The notes beneath the pieces are model-generated. The model had not been told where the DNA came from and did not search any database. It worked only from the letters and a program-made list of their open reading frames with translations. The position numbers and the translations under genes were made by a program. Shown piece by piece: positions 1 to 6,800 of a DNA stretch of 6,956 bases. Numbering within the stretch: the stretch's first letter is position 1; every line of letters starts with the position of its first letter. Source of the stretch: Pseudomonadota bacterium (lineage in GTDB: Bacteria > Pseudomonadota > Gammaproteobacteria > Burkholderiales > Ferrovaceae); NCBI GenBank assembly GCA_021804705.1, contig JAJZHC010000078.1, positions 1 to 6,956 on the forward strand. The letters run 5' to 3'.

Positions 1-443
1 ATGGTGGCTGGCGTGCCCTGCATGTGCATCAGGCAAACGGCGGCGTCGGTGGCGGCGCAACAGGCCAGCGCGCCCGGTGCACGCAGCGCGTTGATGTCGT
101 TGACCAGTGTTGCCCCCGCTGCCAGGGCGGCCTGCATGACTTCCACATGGCGGGTGTCGATGGAGAGGGGCACCGGCCCCCCCGCCAGTTGCTCGATGAC
201 GGGAATGACCCGGCGCAGCTCTTCCTGCAAGGGCACCGGGGTGGCGCCCGGGCGCGTGGATTCCCCGCCGATGTCCAGCACGGCCGCCCCTTCCTCCATC
301 ATCTGGAAGCCGCGCGCCACGGCCCGGTCCACGTCGGTGAAGAGGCCGCCGTCAGAAAAGGAATCCGGGGTGACGTTGAGCACGCCCATGATGAGCGGAC
401 GCTCCAGGGACAGGCGGTAGCTTCCGCAATGCAGTTCTGCCAT
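1..443 (-). CDS. folP: Dihydropteroate synthase FolP, N-terminal part (3' end outside window)
   Basis: Condenses p-aminobenzoate with 6-hydroxymethyl-7,8-dihydropterin pyrophosphate to give 7,8-dihydropteroate, the sulfonamide-targeted step of cytosolic folate synthesis. The minus strand from ATG 443 gives 147 codons before the window edge, about half of a usual ~280-residue protein. The first family signature is at residues 18-33 (IMGVLNVTPDSFSDGG) and the second at 52-65 (GAAVLDIGGESTRP). SIDTR (94-98), VNDI (114-117) and LMHMQGTP (138-145) follow, so the pterin- and metal-binding residues N23, D57, D96, N115 and D116 are present. F29 and P65, which correspond to positions altered in sulfonamide-resistant E. 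coli enzymes, are the usual residues. An in-frame ATG lies 15 bases upstream at 458. I prefer 443 because the N-terminal length before the first signature then matches E. coli FolP, and because 458 directly abuts a terminator T-run. Neither start has a good Shine-Dalgarno sequence. glmM commonly follows folP but is not visible here. Confidence 0.96.
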   Translation of the reverse strand, partial: MAELHCGSYRLSLERPLIMGVLNVTPDSFSDGGLFTDVDRAVARGFQMMEEGAAVLDIGGESTRPGATPVPLQEELRRVIPVIEQLAGGPVPLSIDTRHVEVMQAALAAGATLVNDINALRAPGALACCAATDAAVCLMHMQGTPAT

Positions 444-458
444 CGTTGATTGGCCCAT

Positions 459-484
459 AAAAAAATCCCGGGCTGCCCCGGGAT
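459..484 (-). terminator. Intrinsic terminator between ftsH and folP
   Basis: Read on the minus strand, a perfect 8-bp stem (arm ATCCCGGG at 484-477, loop GCAG at 476-473, arm CCCGGGAT at 472-465) is followed by an uninterrupted run of seven Ts (465-459, the first being the last stem base). It begins six bases after the ftsH stop codon and ends directly before an in-frame ATG of folP at 458. The plus strand has no T-run after the hairpin, so the terminator should work only in the direction of the genes. It probably ends or attenuates the ftsH transcript. Strength and readthrough cannot be judged from sequence. Confidence 0.88.
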
Positions 485-490
485 GCTGGA

Positions 491-2392
491 TCAGGTTTCC
501 TGTGCAGGCCGCGCTGGTCCGGGAGCAGGCCCGGCCGTGGTACCCGTTGCCGCTGGGGGTGGCACGTTGGGGGTGGACAGGCTGGGTTTGGGCGGTCGCG
601 GCGGACGGCCGGCCATGATGTCTTCAATCTGGTCGGCATCGATGGTCTCCCATTCCAGCAGCGCATGGGCCATGGCCTCGATCTTGTCGCGATTGGCCTC
701 AATGAGGCGACGCGCCAGACCGTACTGTTCGTCCACGATGCGGCGGATTTCGGCGTCCACCTTCTGCATGGTGGCTTCAGAAACGTTCTTGTGGGTGGTG
801 ATGGAGCGTCCCAGAAACACCTCGCCTTCATTTTCACCGTACACCACAGGGCCCAGGCTGTCTGACATGCCCCATTGGGTGACCATGCGTCGCGCCATTT
901 CCGTGGCGCGCTCAAAGTCGTTGCTGGCGCCCGTGGTCATCTGGTTCATGAAAACCTCTTCGGCGATGCGCCCGCCAAACAGCACGGAAATATTCTGCAG
1001 GATCTGCTCGCGATTCATGCTGTAGCGATCTTCGGTGGGCAGTTGCATGGTAACGCCCAGTGCGCGCCCGCGGGGAATGATGGTGACCTTGTGCACAGGG
1101 TCGGTGCGCTCCAGCAGGCGGGCCACCACGGCATGGCCCGACTCATGGTAGGCCGTATTTCGGCGTTCCTGCTCGGGCATCACCATGGAGCGGCGTTCGG
1201 CACCCATGATGATCTTGTCCTTGGCACGCTCGAAATCTTCCATGTCCACCAGTCGCTTGTTGCTGCGGGCGGCAAAGAGTGCGGCCTCATTGACGAGGTT
1301 GGCAAGATCAGCGCCCGAAAAGCCCGGCGTGCCGCGCGCGATGATGTCGGCGCGCACATCCGGCGCAATCGGCACCTTACGCATGTGCACCAGGAGAATC
1401 TGCTCGCGCCCGCGGATGTCGGGCAGGGGCACCACCACCTGGCGATCGAATCGGCCGGGGCGCATCAGGGCGGGATCGAGCACATCCGGGCGGTTGGTGG
1501 CCGCAATCACGATCACCCCCACCGTACCTTCAAAACCATCCATCTCCACCAGCAACTGGTTGAGGGTCTGTTCGCGCTCGTCGTTGCCACCACCCAGCCC
1601 GGCACCACGCTGCCGCCCCACCGCATCGATTTCGTCGATGAAGACGATGCAGGGTGCGCTTTTCTTGGCCTGTTCGAACATGTCGCGCACGCGCGCGGCA
1701 CCCACGCCCACAAACATTTCAACGAAATCCGAACCGGAGATGCTGAAGAACGGCACCTTGGCTTCGCCGGCGATGGCACGCGCCAGCAAGGTCTTGCCGG
1801 TACCGGGACTGCCCACCATCAGCACGCCGCGGGGAATGCGCCCGCCGAGTTTCTGGAACTTGCTGGGGTCGCGCAGGAATTCCACCAGTTCGGAGACCTC
1901 TTCCTTGGCTTCATCCACCCCGGCCACATCGGCAAAGGTCACCGGGTTGGTATTTTCATCCAGCATGCGCGCCCGGCTCTTGCCGAAGGAGAAGGCACCG
2001 CCGCGCCCGCCCCCCTGCATCTGGCGCATGAAGAAAATCCACACGCCGATGAGCAGCAGCATCGGGAACCAGGACATGAGCAGGTTCATGAAAATGGATG
2101 GCTCTTCTTCCGGTTTGGCTGAAATCGCCACGCCGTACTTGAGCAGGTCGCTCACCAGCCACGGATCGGAAGGCGCGTAGGACGTGAACGGCTTACCGTC
2201 GGTCTTTTCGCCGCGCAGGGCCCGCCCGTCAATGACCACCTTGGCCACGTGACCGGCCTTCATCTCGTCGATGAAGGATGAATAGGTCAGGACGTCCGTG
2301 GTGGGCTGGCGCCCCTGAAACTGGCTGACCAACAACATCAGCACGACTCCCACAAACAACCAGGCCAGAATGTTTTTGACGATACTGTTCAA
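491..2392 (-). CDS. ftsH: ATP-dependent zinc metalloprotease FtsH
   Basis: Inner-membrane AAA+ protease, hexameric in the family, that extracts and degrades misassembled membrane proteins and short-lived cytosolic regulators; in E. coli these include sigma-32 and LpxC. From TTG 2392 it is 633 residues, close to E. coli FtsH. Visible in order: transmembrane segment ~7-25, periplasmic domain ~26-99, transmembrane segment ~100-122, Walker A GSPGTGKT (194-201), pore motif FVGVG (227-231), Walker B IVFIDEID (249-256), second region of homology with ATNRPD and RPGRFDR (298-317), zinc site HESGH (416-420), and third ligand D492 in GASND. All catalytic elements are intact. The tail from ~594 is rich in proline and alanine. 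A longer frame opens at ATG 2443 and adds 17 residues, but TTG 2392 has a strong Shine-Dalgarno sequence and gives the usual short N-terminus before the first membrane segment. It follows rlmE, as in E. coli, after a 79-base gap. Confidence 0.97.
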   Translation of the reverse strand: MNSIVKNILAWLFVGVVLMLLVSQFQGRQPTTDVLTYSSFIDEMKAGHVAKVVIDGRALRGEKTDGKPFTSYAPSDPWLVSDLLKYGVAISAKPEEEPSIFMNLLMSWFPMLLLIGVWIFFMRQMQGGGRGGAFSFGKSRARMLDENTNPVTFADVAGVDEAKEEVSELVEFLRDPSKFQKLGGRIPRGVLMVGSPGTGKTLLARAIAGEAKVPFFSISGSDFVEMFVGVGAARVRDMFEQAKKSAPCIVFIDEIDAVGRQRGAGLGGGNDEREQTLNQLLVEMDGFEGTVGVIVIAATNRPDVLDPALMRPGRFDRQVVVPLPDIRGREQILLVHMRKVPIAPDVRADIIARGTPGFSGADLANLVNEAALFAARSNKRLVDMEDFERAKDKIIMGAERRSMVMPEQERRNTAYHESGHAVVARLLERTDPVHKVTIIPRGRALGVTMQLPTEDRYSMNREQILQNISVLFGGRIAEEVFMNQMTTGASNDFERATEMARRMVTQWGMSDSLGPVVYGENEGEVFLGRSITTHKNVSEATMQKVDAEIRRIVDEQYGLARRLIEANRDKIEAMAHALLEWETIDADQIEDIMAGRPPRPPKPSLSTPNVPPPAATGTTAGPAPGPARPAQET

Positions 2393-2399
2393 GACGGAT

Positions 2400-2405
2400 T
2401 CCTCC
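2400..2405 (-). promoter_or_regulatory. Ribosome binding site that decides the ftsH start
   Basis: The minus strand reads GGAGGA at 2405-2400, a near-perfect Shine-Dalgarno sequence seven bases before TTG at 2392-2390. The upstream in-frame ATG at 2443 has no comparable site in front of it, which is the main reason for choosing the TTG start. Confidence 0.8.
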
Positions 2406-2471
2406 AAGCGCTCACGCCACACCGCGGGCAGGACAAGCCCCATGGGTTCATTGTAATCCTAAAACCGGCCT

Positions 2472-3131
2472 TCATTCAGCGTGAAAATGCTTTCGCAATG
2501 CTTCCTGTGCCCCGGGTTTGAGGTTTTTTCCCAACAAATAGACCTCCGGGCTACGGTCCCGCGACGCGGCGGGTTTGCGGGTTGCCACGGATTCAAATAC
2601 CGACCGCATCAGCCGGACAAAGGGTTCGAAATCCAGCCCATGGAACACTTTGACCAAGAATTTTCCATTTTGTTTCAAAGTGTTGGCAGAAAATTCCAGG
2701 GCCGCTTCCCACAGTTCCGTGGCGCGGGCCTGGTCATACAGGGCCACCCCACTTACATTGGGGGCCAAATCGGATAAAACAAGGTCTGCCCCCCCTTCAC
2801 GCAAGCCGGCCGCCAGCGCGCGACGCACTTCGGGGTCATTGAAATCACCCTGGATGAACGCTACCCCCTCCAGCGGTGCCATGGGCAGAAGGTCGATGGC
2901 CCACACTTCTCCACGCCGCCCCATGCGGCTGCGCGCCACCTGGGACCAGCCACCGGGCGCGGCACCGAGATCCACCACCTGCAGGCCCGGCAGCAGCAAC
3001 CGGTCGCGGTCGTCGATTTCCATCAATTTGTAGGAGGCGCGGGAGCGATAGCCTTCGAGGCGCGCTTTCTTGACGAAAGGATCGTTGACGTGCTCCCGCA
3101 TCCAGGCCTTGCTGGTTCGGGTGGGTTTCAT
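2472..3131 (-). CDS. rlmE: 23S rRNA (uridine-2552-2'-O)-methyltransferase RlmE (FtsJ/RrmJ)
   Basis: Uses S-adenosylmethionine to methylate the 2'-hydroxyl of U2552 in the A-loop of 23S rRNA, a late step in 50S assembly in E. coli. The protein has 219 residues, close to the E. coli length. The Rossmann SAM-binding motif VVDLGAAPGGWSQ is at residues 52-64, with an acidic residue at D80 (WAID) after the second strand. The K-D-K-E catalytic tetrad is complete: K35 (RASYK), D121 (LSDLAPN), K161 (FLVKVF) and E196 (SPEVYLL). The start ATG at 3131 overlaps the yhbY stop in an ATGA and has no clear Shine-Dalgarno sequence, which suggests translational coupling to yhbY. rlmE followed by ftsH is a conserved pair that is heat-inducible in E. 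coli. I could not find a convincing heat-shock promoter in the gap here. Confidence 0.96.
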   Translation of the reverse strand: MKPTRTSKAWMREHVNDPFVKKARLEGYRSRASYKLMEIDDRDRLLLPGLQVVDLGAAPGGWSQVARSRMGRRGEVWAIDLLPMAPLEGVAFIQGDFNDPEVRRALAAGLREGGADLVLSDLAPNVSGVALYDQARATELWEAALEFSANTLKQNGKFLVKVFHGLDFEPFVRLMRSVFESVATRKPAASRDRSPEVYLLGKNLKPGAQEALRKHFHAE

Positions 3132-3451
3132 CGCGGCCGGTACAGTACCAATACCTTACCGATCTGTTGCACGGGTGCTGCCGAAAGGCGCTGGCAAATG
3201 GCGTCCTGGATTGCTTCACGGGCGGCACGATCACCCCCCGAAACCTTGAGTTTGATGAGTTCGTGCGCCTTCAGGGCCGCGTCGATTTCAAGCAAAACGG
3301 GGTCGGTGAGACCCGCATGCCCCAGCATCACCACCGGGTTGAGGGCATGCGCCCGGGCCCGCAGTGCGCTGCGTTGGGCCGGGGTCAGGAACAGCGCCTG
3401 TCCCGGCTTGGGCAAAACCGGCTTAGCCGTATCTGACGTCGAGGATTTCAT
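3128..3451 (-). CDS. yhbY: YhbY family ribosome-associated RNA-binding protein (CRS1-YhbY domain)
   Basis: Small RNA-binding protein of the CRM (CRS1-YhbY) family. E. coli YhbY associates with pre-50S particles, and the precise molecular role is not settled. The 107-residue product has the whole domain from about residue 20 (LFLTPAQRSALRARAHAL), the GxxG loop (GHAG, 44-47), the family segment HELIKLKV (63-70) and the closing IGKVLVLYRP (97-106). Residues 1-18 precede the domain and look unstructured. ATG 3451 lies inside the last codons of greA, with AAGGA only two bases before it, a site that is rather close. The overlap with greA is 29 bases. A TTG at 3415, just after the greA stop, would trim 12 residues but has no visible Shine-Dalgarno sequence, so the exact start is uncertain. 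It ends in a 4-base overlap with rlmE. Its placement beside greA and rlmE fits a role in ribosome assembly. Confidence 0.92.
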   Translation of the reverse strand: MKSSTSDTAKPVLPKPGQALFLTPAQRSALRARAHALNPVVMLGHAGLTDPVLLEIDAALKAHELIKLKVSGGDRAAREAIQDAICQRLSAAPVQQIGKVLVLYRPR

Positions 3452-3899
3452 ATTCCTTTACCCCGCCTGGTGCGTTGACTTCGGCCACGTCGCCCGCAAA
3501 TTTCCCGATCAGGGAACGGGCAATGGGCGAACTGATGGAAATTTTGCCTTCCTTGATGTCGGCTTCGTCCTCACCCACGATCTGGTAGGTCACGATATCC
3601 CCTGAGGCCACGTCTTCCAGTTCCACCGTCGAGGCAAACACGCAGCGTCCATCAGGGTCGAGCAGGGAAGGGTCGATGATCTGGGCATTGGAGAGTTTGG
3701 ACTCGAGATCGGCAATCCGGCCTTCAATGAAGGACTGGCGTTCCTTGGCGGCATCATACTCGGCGTTCTCGGAAAGGTCGCCCTGCGCACGCGCTTCGCT
3801 GATGGCCTGGATGACCGCCGGCCGCTGCACATGCTTGAGATGATGCAGTTCGGCCTTCAATTTTTCGGCCCCCACAACCGTCAATGGGACTTTGTTCAT
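3423..3899 (-). CDS. greA: Transcription elongation factor GreA
   Basis: Binds the secondary channel of RNA polymerase and stimulates cleavage of the 3' end of RNA in backtracked complexes, so that stalled transcription resumes. The 158-residue length matches E. coli GreA. The N-terminal coiled-coil hairpin covers about residues 10-75. Its tip (QGDLSENAEYDAAKERQ) carries the acidic pair D41 and E44 that coordinates the catalytic Mg2+. A C-terminal FKBP-like domain follows, with SISSPIARSLIGK (121-133) and the closing EYEILDVRY (149-157). The start ATG at 3899 overlaps the carB stop (ATGA) and is preceded by AGGAG with a 7-base spacer, inside the end of carB. greA directly after carB is common in proteobacteria. 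The end of greA overlaps the start of yhbY. Confidence 0.97.
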   Translation of the reverse strand: MNKVPLTVVGAEKLKAELHHLKHVQRPAVIQAISEARAQGDLSENAEYDAAKERQSFIEGRIADLESKLSNAQIIDPSLLDPDGRCVFASTVELEDVASGDIVTYQIVGEDEADIKEGKISISSPIARSLIGKFAGDVAEVNAPGGVKEYEILDVRYG

Positions 3900-6800
3900 A
3901 CTTCCACTCCTGCCTGTTGTATTTGTCCTTGTAGAGACTGCAGATCGTAAATGCCCAGGTGTTGCGTCAGTTGCATGCCCAGGCAGGCGGCGCGTGCACC
4001 GGCCACGGTGGTGTAATAGGTCACGCGCCCTTGCAGCGCCGCATTGCGAATGGACCAGGAGTCCTGCACTGCGCGCGACTGTTCTTCCACCGTGTTGATG
4101 ATCAGACTGATTTCACGGTTCTTCACCATGTCCACGATGTGCGGACGGCCCTCAGCCACCTTGTTGACCGGGACGACCTTGAGGCCGGCGGCCGCAAGCG
4201 CAGCACAGGTGCCGCGCGTGGCCACCAGGGTAAAGCCCATGGCCGCGAGGCTGCGGGCAATGTCCACGATGGGTGCCTTGTCGGCGTTTCTGACGCTGAT
4301 GAAGACCTTGCCCGCCATGGGCAGCTTGACCCCGGCCGCAAGCTGGGACTTCACGAAGGCTTCGGCAAAGGTGGCACCCACGCCCATCACTTCCCCGGTG
4401 GACTTCATCTCTGGCCCCAGAATGGGGTCCACCCCGGGGAACTTGGTGAAGGGGAACACCGCTTCCTTGACGGAATAGTAAGGCGGTACGATCTCGTGGA
4501 TCACGCCCTGCGAGGCCAGCGTCCGTCCCGCCATGCAGCGCGCCGCAATCTTGGCCAGCTGGCGCCCGGTGGCCTTGGCCACATAGGGTACGGTGCGCGA
4601 GGCGCGCGGATTGACTTCCAGCACGTAAACCGTATCACCCTGAATGGCAAACTGGACATTCATGAGGCCCACGACACCCAGCGCGCGGGCCATGGCCACG
4701 GTCTGGCGGCGTAACTCGTCTTGCAGGGCCGGCGACAGGCTGAAAGGCGGCAGTGAGCAGGCCGAATCGCCGGAATGCACACCGGCCTGTTCGATGTGTT
4801 CCATGATGCCGCCAATCACCACCTGCGTTCCGTCGGACACAGCGTCCACGTCCACCTCGATGGCATCGTTGAGAAAACGATCCAACAGGATGGGCGCGTC
4901 GCGCGTCACGGCCACGCCATGCATACCGTCGGTGTCCGTCACCACCTCGCGCAGATATTTTTCGAGGTCGGCCGGTGTATGCACGATCTGCATGGCACGT
5001 CCGCCCAGCACATAACTGGGGCGCACCACCATGGGGTAACCCAGTTCGCCGGCAACGGTCAGCGTGGACTCGCGATCGAAGGCAATGCGGTTATCCGGTT
5101 GACGCAGACCCAGTTCATGCAGCATCTGCTGGAAACGCTTGCGATCCTCGGCGCGATCAATGCTGTCCGGCGTCGTGCCAATGATGGGTACCCCGGCTGC
5201 TTCCAGCCCGCGCGCCAGCTTGAGAGGCGTCTGTCCCCCAAACTGGACGATGACGCCCTGCGGCTGTTCGATGGCCACGATCTCGAGGACGTCTTCCAGC
5301 GTCAAGGGCTCGAAATACAGGCGATCCGAGGTATCGTAGTCGGTGGATACCGTCTCGGGATTGCAATTCACCATGATGGTTTCGTAGCCATCTTCTCGCA
5401 GCGCCAGGGCGGCATGCACACAGCAGTAATCAAACTCGATACCCTGGCCAATGCGGTTGGGGCCACCACCCAGCACCATGATCTTCTTGCGTGAGGTGGG
5501 ATGGGCCTCGCACTCCTCATCATAGCTGGAGTACTGGTAGGCCGTGCTGGTGGAAAACTCGGCGGCACAGGTGTCCACCCGCTTGTAGACGGGACGAATG
5601 CCCTGGGCATGACGCCGGGCGCGAACCTGGTGTTCGTCCGTGCCCAGGAGTTTGGCCAGGCGCCTATCGGAAAACCCCTTGCGCTTGAGATGAAGCAGGC
5701 GCGCGGCATCCAGCGAGGCCAGCGTTTGTCCGCCAAGGCGCGATTCCTCTTCGATGAGGTCCTGGATTTCCGCAAGGAACCAGGGGTCGATGCGCGAGAG
5801 GCGCTGCACTTCGTCGCGCGTCATGCCCACACGGAAGGCATCGGCCAGGAACCACAGGCGATGGGGTCCGGGGGCAGCCAGTTCGGCCTCGATTTCGGCG
5901 CGATCGGTGGATACTTCGTCCAGACCGTTGGCTCCGGTTTCCAGTCCTCGCAATGCTTTCTGCAGCGACTCCTGGAACGAGCGGCCGATGGCCATGACTT
6001 CTCCCACCGACTTCATCTGCGTGGTCAGTCGGTCGTTGGCCTGGGGAAATTTCTCGAAGGCAAAGCGCGGTACCTTGGTGACCACATAGTCGATGCTGGG
6101 CTCGAAGGAAGCCGGCGTCGCCCCTCCGGTGATGTCGTTCTTCAATTCGTCGAGGGTGTAGCCCACGGCCAGCTTGGCTGCCACCTTGGCGATGGGAAAC
6201 CCGGTGGCCTTGGAGGCCAGCGCCGAGGAGCGCGAGACGCGCGGATTCATTTCGATCACGATCATGCGGCCATCGACCGGGTTGACCGCAAACTGCACGT
6301 TGGAGCCGCCCGTCTCCACCCCGATCTCGCGCAGCACGGCCAGCGAAGCGTCGCGCATGATCTGGTATTCCTTGTCGGTGAGCGTCTGTGCCGGAGCCAC
6401 GGTAATGGAGTCGCCGGTATGCACGCCCATGGCATCAAGGTTTTCGATGGAACAGATGATGATGCAGTTGTCGTTGCGGTCCCGCACCACTTCCATTTCA
6501 AACTCTTTCCAGCCGATGACCGACTCTTCCACCAGCAATTCACGGGTGGGCGAGGCATCGAGGCCCCGTTCGCAAATGGCCAGAAACTCTTCCTGGTTGT
6601 AGGCGATCCCGCCCCCGCTGCCGCCCATGGTGAAGGAGGGACGAATGATGGCGGGAAAACCCACCTGGGCCTGGACCTGCAGCGCCTCTTCCAGGCTATG
6701 GGCAATGGCGGAGCGCGGCGTGGACAGCCCGATGCGGGTCATGGCCGCCTTGAACTTTTCGCGGTCCTCGGCCTTGTCGATGGACTCCTTGCGCGCGCCG

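Noticed and set aside
352..915. Minus-strand open frame overlapping the ends of folP and ftsH
   Set aside because: It runs in a different frame from both real genes and has no recognisable domain.
1792..1815. Serine in the FtsH Walker A motif (GSPGTGKT rather than GPPGTGKT) as a possible defect
   Set aside because: The GxxxxGKT pattern and the essential lysine and threonine are kept, and the position is tolerant in AAA+ proteins.
875..2122. Long plus-strand open frame (415 codons) opposite ftsH, with other long frames at 1185-2180 and 3959-4714
   Set aside because: These are antisense shadows of high-GC genes. Their translations are rich in H, R, A and G with no domain, and the minus-strand frames encode clear, complete housekeeping proteins.
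2450..2479. Possible sigma-70 promoter for ftsH: TACAAT on the minus strand at 2455-2450
   Set aside because: The -10-like hexamer is good, but the best -35 candidate (CTGAAT at 2479-2474, 18-base spacer) matches only three of six positions, and there is no extended -10. One hexamer is not enough to call a promoter.
2436..2480. Possible heat-shock (sigma-32) promoter for ftsH, from CCCAT near 2445 and CTGAAT near 2476
   Set aside because: The CTTGAAA-like element matches poorly and the spacing of about 27 bases is far outside the usual range.
3140..3160. Short dyad GGTAC-A-GTACC inside the 3' end of yhbY
   Set aside because: The one-base centre cannot form an RNA hairpin, the arms are only five bases, and the sequence is explained by codons for VLVLYRP. 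Chance is likely.
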